Origin: Sphingopyxis sp. BSN-002 | GTDB taxonomy: Bacteria; Pseudomonadota; Alphaproteobacteria; Sphingomonadales; Sphingomonadaceae | Direction of reading: 5' to 3' | NCBI RefSeq assembly: GCF_022024275.1 | Contig: NZ_CP091804.1 | Span: forward strand, 1,940,501 to 2,004,500 | DNA length: 64,000 bases | Part shown: positions 8,992 to 17,790 of the stretch, piece by piece | Position numbering within the stretch: the first letter of the stretch is position 1 | Layout: every line of letters starts with the position of its first letter | Program-made: the position numbers and the translations under genes | Notes under the pieces: model-generated | Told to the model about the DNA's origin: nothing | The model's input: the letters and a program-made list of their open reading frames with translations, nothing else | Databases searched by the model: none

Positions 8992-9660
8992 ATGAGCGTG
9001 AAATTATCGATATTGGTCGCTGCTGTCGCGACGTTTTTTGTGGCCCAGAGCGCGCAAGAAGCAGAGCAGGCGGCTTTTTCTGTCGGAGGAAAGCATTTTA
9101 CCATGCCGATCCCAGAGGGCTATTGCCTGCCCGACGGGAATGACAAGGCGCTCTTCGACGTGACCGCGTCGGGCGACAAATATAATATTACGCCGCTCGC
9201 GCTGATCCGTTGTGATCGGCGCCATCACCCGGAAGGCATCGGTGCCGACTATCTGGTCGTGAAGGCGCCGCTCGGAATGCTCGATGCGGAGATAAGCCGA
9301 CCGGAATTTCTGAAGCTGGTCGAACCCGAAATGGGCAAAGCCAAGTGGCAAGACGGCGAAAGCGGAAAACTGCTCGGCGACGTTTCGAAGAATATGACCG
9401 AGGCGACGGGATCGGAGATCGCCATCACCGGCACCCTCGCCCCCCAAGGCGTCGACGCCGACTGCGCCTATATCGGCGGCAAGCTGAATGTCGAAGTCAC
9501 GACGAGGAGCATGGTAATCTTGGGCGGCATCTGCATGACCGCGGTCGGCGGCAAGATTATGACCGTCAATGCCTATAATATCGACGGCACGCCCGGCGGC
9601 TTCGTCCGCCAGATGCGACGCGCCCATGACCTTGCCATGCAGATCAGGCCGGCACCCTAA
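8992..9660 (+). CDS. secreted protein of unknown function
   Basis: 222 residues. A signal peptide (about 1-19, cleavage near AQS-A) is followed by a soluble domain beginning 'FSVGGKHFTMPIPEGYCLPDG' and containing four cysteines (for example CYS in 'PEGYC', 'LIRCDR', 'DADCAY', 'GGICM') that could form two disulfides in the periplasm. I do not recognise the family. An AAGGGAAA ribosome site immediately precedes the ATG. It lies 7 bases after the TPR protein, so the two are likely one operon. Its stop overlaps the putA stop from the other strand by 4 bases. Confidence 0.8.
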   Translation: MSVKLSILVAAVATFFVAQSAQEAEQAAFSVGGKHFTMPIPEGYCLPDGNDKALFDVTASGDKYNITPLALIRCDRRHHPEGIGADYLVVKAPLGMLDAEISRPEFLKLVEPEMGKAKWQDGESGKLLGDVSKNMTEATGSEIAITGTLAPQGVDADCAYIGGKLNVEVTTRSMVILGGICMTAVGGKIMTVNAYNIDGTPGGFVRQMRRAHDLAMQIRPAP

Positions 9661-12600
9661 CCCGCCATCAGCGCCGCATTACCGCCCGCCGCGGTAATGT
9701 CGGTGCTGATCGACTTTTCCTCGGCGAAGCGGTGCAGATAGTGCGGGCCGCCGGCTTTCGGGCCGGTGCCCGACAGGCCGCGCCCGCCGAAGGGCTGCGA
9801 GCCGACGATCGCGCCGATCTGATTGCGGTTCACATAGACGTTGCCGACCTGCGCGCGCGCCGCGATGTGCGCCGCGACGCCGTCGATACGCGTATGGACG
9901 CCGAGCGTCAGGCCATAACCCGAGGCGTTGATCGCATCGATGAGCTGGTCGAGCTCGCCCCCCTTCCACGTCGCGACATGGAGCACAGGGCCGAAAATCT
10001 CGCGCTTCAGGTCGGTGACATGGTCGAGGCGGATCGCAACCGGGGGTATGAAGTGGCCGTCTTCAGGCAGGTTCGTGCGGCCCGCCTCGGCGATCACGCG
10101 GCCCGCGGCGCGCGCTTCGGCGACATAGGCGGCGATGTTCGCCTGCGCCTCGTCGTCGATGATCGGGCCGACGTCGGTCGAGAGGATCGACGGGTCGCCC
10201 ACGTTCAGCTCGGCCATCGCGCCCGCCACCATCTCGATCATCGTGTCGGCGACATCTTCCTGCACGCAGAGCAGGCGGAGCGCCGAGCAGCGCTGCCCCG
10301 CCGACTGGAAGGCACTCGCGACGGCATCGCGCGCAACCTGTTCGGGGAGCGCGGTCGAATCGACGATCATCGCGTTCGCGCCGCCGGTTTCGGCGATCAG
10401 CGTCGCGATCGGGCCATCGCGGCCGGCAAGGCTGCGGTTGATCATCCGCGCGACCTCGGTCGAGCCGGTGAAGGCGACGCCGATGATGTCGTTGTGGCCG
10501 GTCAGCGCCGCGCCGACGGTCTCGCCGCGGCCGGGGAGAAAGTGGAGGAGGTCGCCGGGAATGCCGGCTTCGAGCAACAGTTCGACCGCGGCATGGGCGA
10601 TGAGCGGGGTCTGCTCCGCAGGCTTGGCGAGGACGCTGTTGCCCGCGGCAAGCGCGGCCGAGACTTGCCCCAGGAAGATCGCGAGCGGGAAGTTCCACGG
10701 GCTGATCGCCACGAAGACGCCCTTGCCCTCGAGGATCAGCTCGTTGCGCTCGCCCGTCGGGCCGGGAAGCGCGACGGGATAGGTGAAGTCGGCGCGTGCC
10801 CGCGCGGCATAATAGCGGAGAAAGTCGACCGCCTCGCGCACTTCGGCGATCGCATCGACCAAAGTCTTGCCGGCCTCGTCGATCGCGAGGCCGAGGAAGA
10901 GCGCGTCGCGTTCCTCGAGCAAGTCGGCGGCACGTTCGAGGCGCTCTGCGCGGAAGCTGCCGCCGGCGAGGCTCCAGTCGCCGTGCGCCTTGCGCGCGGC
11001 GGCAACGGCGGTCTCGACGGTGTCGCGATCGGCCTCGATCACATGACCGACGACGGCGCCGGTCGCGGGGTTGCGGACGGGTTCGGCGGCGCCGCTCTTG
11101 GCCACACCGCCGACGATCGGCGCTGCAACCTGATTGCTCTGGCGCGCCTTGGCGATCGCCGCGGTCAGCGCTTCGGGAACGCCGGGTTCGCCGAGGTCGT
11201 AACCCCGCGAGTTGCGGCGAACGGGGTCGAAAAGACCGAGGCCCGTCGCGATCGTCGACGGCTTGCTCGCGATGCCACGCGGGTCGACCGCGAGCTGTTC
11301 GGGGGTGACGTCGGGGTCCGAGAATTGATGCACGAAGCTGGAGTTCGCGCCATTTTCGAGCAGGCGGCGCACCAGATATGCCAGCAGGTCGCGGTGGGTG
11401 CCGACCGGCGCATAGACGCGCACCGGCCGCGGCGGCGGATAGAGCGCCATGATCGCGTCGTGTGCGCCCTCGCCCATGCCGTGCAGCCGCTGCAGCTCGT
11501 AATCTGCACCCGCGAACAGCTCGGTCACGAAGGCGAGCGTCATCGCATTGTGGCTGGCGAAGGCCGGGAAGATGCAGTCCTGCGCGCCGCGCAGGATCTC
11601 GGCACAATGCATGTAATTGAGATCGGTGTGGTTCTTCGCGGTGAAGACCGGGAAGTCGCCGAGGCCCATCGTCTGCGCGCGCTTGATCTCGGTGTCCCAA
11701 TAGGCGCCCTTGACGAGGCGCATCGACAGCTTGACGCCGCGCGCCCGCGCCTTGTCGGCGACCCAGCGGATCGCTTCGGGCGCGCGCTTCTGATAGGCTT
11801 GGATCACGATGCCGAGCCCGGTCCAGCCGTCGGCGATGCCGGCGTCGATCAGCGCGGCGAACACATCCATATGCGGTTCGAGCCGGTCGCTTTCCTCGGC
11901 GTCGATCATCAGCGGAATGTTCACGTCGCGTGCGGCGCGCGCGAGCTCGATCACGCTCGGGATCAGTTCCTGCCGGACGCGGTCGGCCTGAAGATATTCG
12001 TAGCGCGGATGGAGCGCAGACAGCTTGATCGAGATGCCGTGGTTCGCGTGCGGGTCGCCCGCCTTGGCCTTCCTGCCGATACGCGCGATCGCGTTGGCGT
12101 AGCTGTCGTAATAGCGGCGTGCGTCCCCGGCGGTGCGTGCGGCCTCGCCGAGCATGTCGAAGCTCGCGAGTTCGCTCTTTTCCTTGTCGGCGCGCTTGAC
12201 CGCGGCGTCGATCGTCTCGCCCATCACAAACTGCTGGCCGAGCAGCTTCATCGCCGCGAGCGCCGCCTGCCGGATCACCGGCTCGCCCGAGCGGCGGATC
12301 ATCGACCTGAGCAGCGAAAGCGGGTTCGCCTTGCTGCCCATCGCATCGAGCATCAGTGTCGCCGAGCCAAGCGACAGACCGCGCGCCGAGAGCGCGACGA
12401 TCAGCGGGCTGTCCTCATCCTCGCCGTCCTTCCAGTGGCGTCCAGCGATCTTGTCGCGGATCAGCGCATTCGCGGTCGCGCTGTCGGGAACGCGGAGCAA
12501 CGCCTCGGCGAGGCACATCAGCACGACGCCTTCCTCGGTCGACAGGCGGTAGCGGTTCATCAGCTGTGCGACGAGCGTCTCGCGGTCGCCCTCTGCCTTC

Positions 12601-12749
12601 GCCTTGCGGATCAGCGCGAGACCGCGCTGCGTGGTCGCAGCGACGGTCGCCGGCGAACGGGCGAGTTCGGCGCGCAAATCGGCGACGATATCGGTTTCGG
12701 AACGGCGGGCGAGGGCGCGAAGGGCGGCGCGGTCGTTGGGCTGGGTCAT
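9657..12749 (-). CDS. putA: bifunctional proline dehydrogenase / P5C dehydrogenase
   Basis: 1030 residues. It oxidises proline to glutamate in two steps with FAD and NAD. The proline dehydrogenase half (about 60-480) has 'KLSALHPRYEY', 'MIDAEESDRLEPH' and 'RLVKGAYWDTEIKRAQ'. The aldehyde dehydrogenase half (about 520-1010) has 'ISPWNFPLAIF', 'GVAFTGSTEVARMI', the glutamate 'AETGGANAMIVDS' and the catalytic cysteine 'SAGQRCSALRLLCV'. It lacks the N-terminal ribbon-helix-helix DNA-binding domain of the 1300-residue enterobacterial PutA, so control must come from elsewhere. The divergent Lrp-type gene, 98 bases away, is the obvious candidate. Confidence 0.97.
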   Translation of the reverse strand: MTQPNDRAALRALARRSETDIVADLRAELARSPATVAATTQRGLALIRKAKAEGDRETLVAQLMNRYRLSTEEGVVLMCLAEALLRVPDSATANALIRDKIAGRHWKDGEDEDSPLIVALSARGLSLGSATLMLDAMGSKANPLSLLRSMIRRSGEPVIRQAALAAMKLLGQQFVMGETIDAAVKRADKEKSELASFDMLGEAARTAGDARRYYDSYANAIARIGRKAKAGDPHANHGISIKLSALHPRYEYLQADRVRQELIPSVIELARAARDVNIPLMIDAEESDRLEPHMDVFAALIDAGIADGWTGLGIVIQAYQKRAPEAIRWVADKARARGVKLSMRLVKGAYWDTEIKRAQTMGLGDFPVFTAKNHTDLNYMHCAEILRGAQDCIFPAFASHNAMTLAFVTELFAGADYELQRLHGMGEGAHDAIMALYPPPRPVRVYAPVGTHRDLLAYLVRRLLENGANSSFVHQFSDPDVTPEQLAVDPRGIASKPSTIATGLGLFDPVRRNSRGYDLGEPGVPEALTAAIAKARQSNQVAAPIVGGVAKSGAAEPVRNPATGAVVGHVIEADRDTVETAVAAARKAHGDWSLAGGSFRAERLERAADLLEERDALFLGLAIDEAGKTLVDAIAEVREAVDFLRYYAARARADFTYPVALPGPTGERNELILEGKGVFVAISPWNFPLAIFLGQVSAALAAGNSVLAKPAEQTPLIAHAAVELLLEAGIPGDLLHFLPGRGETVGAALTGHNDIIGVAFTGSTEVARMINRSLAGRDGPIATLIAETGGANAMIVDSTALPEQVARDAVASAFQSAGQRCSALRLLCVQEDVADTMIEMVAGAMAELNVGDPSILSTDVGPIIDDEAQANIAAYVAEARAAGRVIAEAGRTNLPEDGHFIPPVAIRLDHVTDLKREIFGPVLHVATWKGGELDQLIDAINASGYGLTLGVHTRIDGVAAHIAARAQVGNVYVNRNQIGAIVGSQPFGGRGLSGTGPKAGGPHYLHRFAEEKSISTDITAAGGNAALMAG

Positions 12750-12802
12750 GCGCTGCTGATAGCATATCCCGCTTGGACGATCTGACCTGATTTCGCGCCC
12801 AG

Positions 12803-12831
12803 AATATATGTTTTGACTGAATTTCAGACAA
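12803..12831 (-). promoter_or_regulatory. predicted putA promoter
   Basis: On the minus strand TTGTCT (-35, 12826-12831) and TATATT (-10, 12803-12808) are separated by exactly 17 bases, upstream of the putA ATG at 12749. The -35 hexamer lies inside the inverted repeat at 12823-12844, so a bound regulator would affect it directly. Prediction from consensus only. Confidence 0.55.
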
Positions 12832-12841
12832 TACTTAGTCT
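12813..12841 (+). promoter_or_regulatory. predicted promoter of the Lrp-type regulator
   Basis: TTGACT (-35, 12813-12818) and TAGTCT (-10, 12836-12841) are 17 bases apart. Transcription would begin about 7 bases later, at or next to the ATG at 12848. No ribosome-binding sequence is visible before that ATG, so a leaderless mRNA is suggested. Prediction from consensus only. Confidence 0.45.
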
Positions 12842-12844
12842 GAA
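12823..12844. promoter_or_regulatory. inverted-repeat operator shared by putA and its regulator
   Basis: TTCAGAC (12823-12829) and GTCTGAA (12838-12844) form a perfect 7-base inverted repeat with an 8-base AT-rich spacer. It overlaps the -35 of putA and the spacer and -10 of the regulator promoter. Lrp/AsnC dimers bind such dyads; autoregulation plus proline-dependent putA control is the expected arrangement (inference). Confidence 0.6.
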
Positions 12845-12847
12845 CGA

Positions 12848-13318
12848 ATGAAAAATGGCCCCAGCTTAGTCGATCTTGACGACTTCGATCGCAAGATCCT
12901 CGCGATCCTCGGCCGCGACGGGCGGATCACCTACACCGACCTCGCACAGCAGGTCGGGCTGTCGAAGACGCCGTGCCAGCTGCGCGTGAAGCGGCTGGTC
13001 GACAGCGGGCTGATCACCGGCTTCCGCGCGATCGTCGATCCCGCCAAAGTGGGTCTCGACCATGTCGCCTTCACCGAGGTGAAACTCTCCGACACGCGCG
13101 AGGAAGCATTGCGCCAGTTCAACACCGCGGTGCGGCAGATTCCCGAGGTTGAGGAGTGCCATATGATCGCGAGCAGCTTCGACTATCTGCTGAAAGTCCG
13201 CACGCCCGACATCCGTCGTTATCGCATCGTGCTCGGCGAGAAGATTTCGAGCCTGCCGCATGTCGCAAGCACCTCGACCTTCGTCGCGATGGAGACGATC
13301 CTCGAATCGGCGCGCTAG
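12848..13318 (+). CDS. Lrp/AsnC-family transcriptional regulator (PutR-like)
   Basis: 156 residues, the normal size for the family. An N-terminal helix-turn-helix ('LDDFDRKILAILGRDGRITYTDLAQQVGLSKTPCQLRVKRL', about 10-50) is followed by the RAM ligand-binding domain ('GFRAIVDPAKVGLDHVAFTEVKL', then 'VEECHMIASSFDYLLKVRTPD'). It is divergent from putA across an inverted repeat; PutR-type Lrp proteins activate proline catabolism in response to proline, and that role is likely here. The ATG has no ribosome site and nearly coincides with the predicted transcription start. The stop overlaps the stop of the convergent acyl-CoA dehydrogenase gene. Confidence 0.93.
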   Translation: MKNGPSLVDLDDFDRKILAILGRDGRITYTDLAQQVGLSKTPCQLRVKRLVDSGLITGFRAIVDPAKVGLDHVAFTEVKLSDTREEALRQFNTAVRQIPEVEECHMIASSFDYLLKVRTPDIRRYRIVLGEKISSLPHVASTSTFVAMETILESAR

Positions 13319-14259
13319 GCGAACGCCCCGCGCACATAGTCGACCGAGCCGCGATCATCACCAAGGCGCGCCGCGCCGAGCAGGCGGTTCCAATAGCTTT
13401 CCGACCCGTCGGCGAGGCGCCATTCGTGGAGGCGGCGGGTATAGAGCTGGAGGTCATATTCCTCGCTGATCCCGATCGCGCCGTGGACGGCGTGCGCGGT
13501 TGCGGCGAGGCGCGGGGCGGCAGTGCTGGTGACCGACTTCGCGGTTGCGGCGGCGGCGAGGCTTGGCGGCAGGCTGCCCGCGCAGCCGAGCTGCGCTGCA
13601 ATGCGGCACGCGACCATATCCTCGGCCATCACCGCCATCTGCTGCTGGAGCGCCTGCTGCTTGCCGATCGGCTTGCCGAACTGGATGCGTTCGTTGGAAT
13701 AGGCAGCGGTCATTGTGGTGAGCCGGTCGGCCGCGCCGGCAATCAGCGCCGCGCGCAGGATCGCGGCGATGGCGCGAAGACCGCCTTCGGGGGCTGGGGC
13801 AACGACTTCACCGAGAGCAGGATTCAGGCGGAGCGCCGTACTACCAAACACCTCCGTCGGCTCACCCGCAGTGGCAACCAGATGCAGCCGGCCGTCGGCT
13901 TCGAGCAGGACATGGCCCGCGACGCGGCCGAACGGCACGACAACCTCACCTCCCGCGCTTGCAATGGCCAGCGCGATCGGACCGTCGGGCGCCTCGGCGA
14001 GCAGCGCCCGCGCGATCATCGTCTCGCCGACGGGCAGCGGCACCGCGTGGCGTCCGAGCGCCTGCCACAACACGCCGACATCGGCGAGCGGCAGGCCTGC
14101 GCCGCCGCGCTCCTCGGGCACCAGTGCGTCGAGGAAGCCCGATTCGGCGATGGCACTCCACAGCGTTTCAACGCTATCGCCGGCCTCGATCGCGCGCACC
14201 GTCGCGGGCGGCGACAGCGCCTCGAGCATCCGTTCGAAGGGTTCGAGAAATTCGCTCAT
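13315..14259 (-). CDS. acyl-CoA dehydrogenase family protein (small, divergent)
   Basis: 314 residues from the ATG at 14259, which overlaps the stop of the upstream dehydrogenase gene (ATGA), so the two are translationally coupled. The C-terminal helical flavoprotein core is visible: 'AAYSNERIQFGKPIGKQQALQQQMAVMAEDM' and 'HAVHGAIGISEEYDLQLYTRRLHEWR'. It is shorter than the 380-residue norm and its middle beta domain is reduced, as in the second subunit of heteromeric acyl-CoA dehydrogenases (the FadE pairs of steroid degraders and related pairs). It likely works with the 385-residue partner. The substrate is unknown. Confidence 0.85.
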   Translation of the reverse strand: MSEFLEPFERMLEALSPPATVRAIEAGDSVETLWSAIAESGFLDALVPEERGGAGLPLADVGVLWQALGRHAVPLPVGETMIARALLAEAPDGPIALAIASAGGEVVVPFGRVAGHVLLEADGRLHLVATAGEPTEVFGSTALRLNPALGEVVAPAPEGGLRAIAAILRAALIAGAADRLTTMTAAYSNERIQFGKPIGKQQALQQQMAVMAEDMVACRIAAQLGCAGSLPPSLAAAATAKSVTSTAAPRLAATAHAVHGAIGISEEYDLQLYTRRLHEWRLADGSESYWNRLLGAARLGDDRGSVDYVRGAFA

Positions 14260-15416
14260 CACCGTAGCCCCATTCCGCGCGCGATGATCCCGCGCAAGAT
14301 TTCGCGAGTTCCGCCGCGCAGCGAGAAGCTCGGCGCCACATGGGTGACATAGAGCAGGGTGCGATAGAGCTCGGCATCGACCGGCTCGTCGGGATGCGCC
14401 GTAAGGTCGTCGCCGATCGCGACCGGCAGCTGCTGTTCGAACGCGGTGCCGAGATCCTTGACCAGCGAGGCCTCGGTCACCGGGCTCTCGCCCGCCGCGA
14501 GCCGCGCGGTGCAGGCGATCGACATCGCGCGGAGCACGCCGAGCCGCGCTGTGAAATCGCCGACGAGCGCAAGCGTCGCGGGATCGTCGCGGCCGACCGC
14601 CTGCAGATGTCGCACCCACGCGTCGAGCAGCACGACGCTCGAATAGATGCGCTCAGGCCCGCTGCGTTCGAAGGCCAGTTCGGCAGTGACCTGTTTCCAG
14701 CCGTCGCCTTCGTTGCCGATCAGCGCATCTTCGGGCAGCTCGACATTGTCGAAGAAGACTTCGGCAAAATGCGCGTCGCCCGACAGGTCGCGGATCGGGC
14801 GGATTGTGACGCCGGGGGCCTTGAGGTCGATGATCAGCTGCGACAGGCCTGCATGACGGTCGTCGGGGCCGCCCGAGGTGCGGAGCAGCGCGATCATATA
14901 GTCGCAATGCGGCGCACCCGAGGTCCAGATCTTCTGACCGTTGACACGCCAGCCTGTGCCGGTGCGTTCGGCGCGGGTGCGGACGCTCGCGAGATCCGAG
15001 CCCGAGCCCGGCTCGCTCATCCCGATGCAGAAGAAGATTTCGCCCCTTGCGATACGGGGCAGGTAGAATTCGCGCTGCGCCTCGTTCCCGAAATTGAGGA
15101 TCAGCGGCGCGCTTTGCCGGTCGGCAATCCAGTGCGCCGCGACCGGCGCACCGACGGCGAGCAATTCCTCGACGACGACGAAGCGCGTGAACGGCCCGCG
15201 TTCGTGCCCGCCATAACGCTTGGGTAGGGTGAGCCCGAGAAAGCCTGCTTCGCCGAGACGGCGGCTGAAGGCCGGGTCATAGCCCTGCCACGAGCGGGCG
15301 CGGCGATCTGTGCCGGCGGCCGCGGCAGCTTCGTCGGCGATCGTGCGAATAGCAGGCCGGATCGCCTCGTCGGCGTCCGGCAGGCTGGCGAGGCTGAGCG
15401 TGTCGAACACCGGCAT
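14259..15416 (-). CDS. acyl-CoA dehydrogenase
   Basis: 385 residues, standard length. The flavin and substrate signatures are clear: 'FFCIGMSEPGSGSDLASVRTRAERTGTGWRVNGQKIWTSGA' around residues 129-169 and the C-terminal 'SFSLRGGTREILRGIIARGMGLR'. The enzyme introduces the alpha-beta double bond into an acyl-CoA and passes electrons to ETF. Its stop overlaps the start of the smaller dehydrogenase, forming a two-gene unit. It is not in a complete beta-oxidation operon, so the chain-length or ring specificity cannot be told. An AAGG-type site precedes the ATG at 15416. Confidence 0.93.
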   Translation of the reverse strand: MPVFDTLSLASLPDADEAIRPAIRTIADEAAAAAGTDRRARSWQGYDPAFSRRLGEAGFLGLTLPKRYGGHERGPFTRFVVVEELLAVGAPVAAHWIADRQSAPLILNFGNEAQREFYLPRIARGEIFFCIGMSEPGSGSDLASVRTRAERTGTGWRVNGQKIWTSGAPHCDYMIALLRTSGGPDDRHAGLSQLIIDLKAPGVTIRPIRDLSGDAHFAEVFFDNVELPEDALIGNEGDGWKQVTAELAFERSGPERIYSSVVLLDAWVRHLQAVGRDDPATLALVGDFTARLGVLRAMSIACTARLAAGESPVTEASLVKDLGTAFEQQLPVAIGDDLTAHPDEPVDAELYRTLLYVTHVAPSFSLRGGTREILRGIIARGMGLR

Positions 15417-15543
15417 CCTTCCCCTTGGTTATGCCAATGCCGCTATTGCGCCGCGGCCCTCCCCACAAGCTGCTTTTTGTGAGAGCCGCTACAGCGCGGA
15501 GGATTGACCGGGGCCGCGCGAGGCGGCAAAGGCCGGGAAGCGC

Positions 15544-15617
15544 GCGGGTGTAGCTCAATGGTAGAGTAGAAGCTTCCCAAGCTTACGACGAGGGTTCGAT
15601 TCCCTTCACCCGCTCCA
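15544..15617 (+). tRNA. tRNA-Gly (anticodon CCC)
   Basis: 74-base cloverleaf with a 7-base acceptor stem (GCGGGTG / CACCCGC), D-arm GCTC...GAGT, anticodon loop TTCCCAA giving anticodon CCC, T-loop GGTTCGATTCC and an encoded CCA end at 15615-15617. The first anticodon-stem position is a G-A mismatch. Confidence 0.95.
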
Positions 15618-15711
15618 GACTTTCGCAGCGATTTAGCAGTGCTAAATCGCGACCGGCGAAAGTCCGGCCAGCCTCGCATCGCGAGGACTGACGGCGTGGC
15701 TTTGCCATGCC
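15618..15711. repeat. cluster of three hairpins after tRNA-Gly
   Basis: Immediately after the tRNA, a nested palindrome has an outer arm GACTTTCGC (15618-15626) / GCGAAAGTC (15656-15664) and a perfect inner arm GCGATTTAGC (15628-15637) / GCTAAATCGC (15641-15650) with a 3-base loop. A second hairpin CCTCGC/GCGAGG (15672-15686) and a third GGCGTGGC/GCCATGCC (15693-15711, one G-T pair) follow. The element separates the tRNA from the convergent transglutaminase gene. It could terminate tRNA transcription or be a dispersed palindromic repeat. Confidence 0.6.
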
Positions 15712-15720
15712 GGACCCGCT

Positions 15721-16503
15721 TCAGTCGTCGCGCTTCACCTTAACCTTCTGGCTGACGAACGCGATTTCGCGATAGGCAGTGAGAAACGCGACGTCGGCAG
15801 CATCGCGGCCAACACAGATGCGCGCGGTCTCGGCCGGGCTCGTCATCCCGGTCGCGTCGACCATATGCCAGTCACCGTCCAGATAGACTTCGGCGACGGC
15901 GTGAAAATCCTGCGGGTCGACGCCGAGTGCGTAGACACTCGCCATACGCGCCGGGATATGCGCGGCGCGCGCGAGCGCGATCATGACATGCGCATAGTCG
16001 CGGCAGACACCGCGCCGCTCGACGAAACTGTCGAGCGCGCCGGTCTCGACATTGCTTGTGCCCGCCACATAGGTGAAGCGACTCTCGATCCAGTCGCGCA
16101 TCCGGGCAATCTTCGCGCCCCCTTCATGGTCGCGGAAGCGGCGCTCGACGAAGGCGTGAAACTTGTTCGACGGGCAATAGCGCGATTCGTTGAGGTAGGG
16201 GACTGCGGCGGCCGGCAGGCGGTGAAGCGGCACCGCTGCGAGCTGGCGGACGTCGACGGCATCGCGATCGACCTCGACGAGCGCGCGATATTCGGCGTGC
16301 AGCGTGCCGGCGACATGGTGCAGCCAGATCGGTTCGCAGAGACCCTCGGCCGCCGGAACGCGCGCCATATAATCGGGGGCGCCGAAGTCGAGCGAGCTTT
16401 CGAGGACATGCTGGCCATGACCGTTCGCGGCCTCGATCTGCAGCATCAGGTCGACCGGTTCGGGCAGGCGATAATTCAGGGAGGCGGAAATTTTCAGTTT
16501 CAT
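15721..16503 (-). CDS. transglutaminase-like cysteine protease domain protein
   Basis: 260 residues. An N-terminal beta-rich domain (about 1-120) precedes the transglutaminase-like core. The catalytic triad is visible: Cys in 'RRGVCRDYAHVMIALARAAHIPAR', His in 'DFHAVAEVYL' and Asp in 'WHMVDATG'. Proteins of this family are usually cysteine peptidases or amidases; no secretion signal is seen, so it should be cytoplasmic. It is a lone gene, divergent from the MFS pump at 16528 with only 24 bases between the starts. The substrate is unknown. Confidence 0.88.
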   Translation of the reverse strand: MKLKISASLNYRLPEPVDLMLQIEAANGHGQHVLESSLDFGAPDYMARVPAAEGLCEPIWLHHVAGTLHAEYRALVEVDRDAVDVRQLAAVPLHRLPAAAVPYLNESRYCPSNKFHAFVERRFRDHEGGAKIARMRDWIESRFTYVAGTSNVETGALDSFVERRGVCRDYAHVMIALARAAHIPARMASVYALGVDPQDFHAVAEVYLDGDWHMVDATGMTSPAETARICVGRDAADVAFLTAYREIAFVSQKVKVKRDD

Positions 16504-16527
16504 CTATCGGCAACGCATGATGGAGGG

Positions 16528-17790
16528 ATGCGTGCCGCTAATGACAGTCGGGGAAAAGAACAAGTGACGCCGCAGCGGACCATACCCTTCATCGTCGCGA
16601 CGATCTTCATCGACGCGATCGGCTTCGGCATCATCATGCCGGTGCTGCCGCAGCTTGTGATGGAGGTTGGGAAGATCGACCTGCCGCATGCGATCGAGAT
16701 CGGCGCGTGGATCGGCCTCGTCATGGCGATCGCGACCTTCATCGCCTCGCCGGTGCTCGGCAATCTGTCGGACCGGTTCGGGCGGCGACGCGTACTGCTG
16801 CTTTCGCTCGGCGGGCTAGCCGCCGATTATACGCTGCTGACCGTCGTCGGCACGCTCCCGTGGCTGTTCGTCGCGCGTGCGATTTCGGGGATATTCGGCG
16901 GCAGTTATGCCGCGGCGCAAGCGGCGATTGCCGATGTCACCAAGCCCGACGAACGCGCGCGCAATTTCGGTTTCGTCGGCGCGGCGTTCGGAGTCGGCTT
17001 TGTGGTCGGGCCGGTAATCGGCGGCCTACTCGGCGAAGTCAGTCCGCGCGCGCCGTTCGTGGCAGCCGCGATACTGGCCGCCGCGAACATGCTCTATGGC
17101 CTGATCATCTTCCCCGAGACGTTGCCGCCCGAACGCCGCCGCAGCTTCGACTGGCGGCGGGCGAATCCGCTGGGTGCCCTGAAGACCATGCGCGGCCTGC
17201 CGGGGATGGGCGGGGTCGCGATCGTCCTCGTCCTCTGGCAGATCGCCAGCCTCGTCTATCCGATGACGTGGAGCTTCTATTGCATCGCGCAGCTCGGCTG
17301 GACCCCGGGGATGATCGGGGCGAGCCTTGCTGCCGTCGGGGTAATGATCGCGCTCGGGCAGATTTTCGTCGTCGGACCTGCGGTGGCGCGCTTCGGCGAA
17401 CGCGACGCGGCGACGCTGGGAATCCTCGTCGCGGTAGCGGTCTATGTTGGCTATGCGTTCACGACGTCGACGGTCGGGGCGTTCCTGCTGCTGATCCCCG
17501 TCGCATTGCAGGCGCCGGTGCAGCCGTCGCTGATGGCGATGATGTCGCGGCGCGCGACGCCCGAAACGCAAGGCGAGGTGCAAGGCATCTCCGCAATGGC
17601 GATGGGGCTCGGCCAGCTCGTGGCGCCGATCCTGCTCACCGGAACGATGGCCTATTTTACCGCTAAGAATGCGCCGGTGCATTTCCCGGGGGCGGCTTTC
17701 GTCGTCGCAGCGATCTTCGGTCTGCTCGCGATCCTGATGCTGCGGCGATTGCCGCGCGCCAGTCAGATCCCGCCTTCGGTCACCGCATAG
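16528..17790 (+). CDS. MFS efflux transporter, TCR/Tet type
   Basis: About 420 residues with 12 predicted membrane helices. The motif-A loop 'GNLSDRFGRRRVLLLS' between helices 2 and 3 and 'IFGGSYAAAQAAIADVT' in helix 4 are typical of the TetA-like drug:H+ antiporter branch. The exact start is uncertain: ATG at 16528 has a very close GGAGGG, while an in-frame GTG at 16564 follows GGGGAAAAG. Its end overlaps the convergent CinA-like gene by 28 bases. The drug specificity cannot be read; many sphingomonad homologues are annotated without a known substrate. Confidence 0.88.
   Translation: MRAANDSRGKEQVTPQRTIPFIVATIFIDAIGFGIIMPVLPQLVMEVGKIDLPHAIEIGAWIGLVMAIATFIASPVLGNLSDRFGRRRVLLLSLGGLAADYTLLTVVGTLPWLFVARAISGIFGGSYAAAQAAIADVTKPDERARNFGFVGAAFGVGFVVGPVIGGLLGEVSPRAPFVAAAILAAANMLYGLIIFPETLPPERRRSFDWRRANPLGALKTMRGLPGMGGVAIVLVLWQIASLVYPMTWSFYCIAQLGWTPGMIGASLAAVGVMIALGQIFVVGPAVARFGERDAATLGILVAVAVYVGYAFTTSTVGAFLLLIPVALQAPVQPSLMAMMSRRATPETQGEVQGISAMAMGLGQLVAPILLTGTMAYFTAKNAPVHFPGAAFVVAAIFGLLAILMLRRLPRASQIPPSVTA

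Noticed and set aside
9732..12785. 1017-codon open frame antisense to putA
   Set aside because: Shadow of putA; no domain, no ribosome site, and the residue composition is Arg/Asp/Gly-biased.
17763..17790. 28-base convergent overlap of MFS and CinA-like genes
   Set aside because: Short terminal overlaps are routine in compact genomes and carry no clear signal here.
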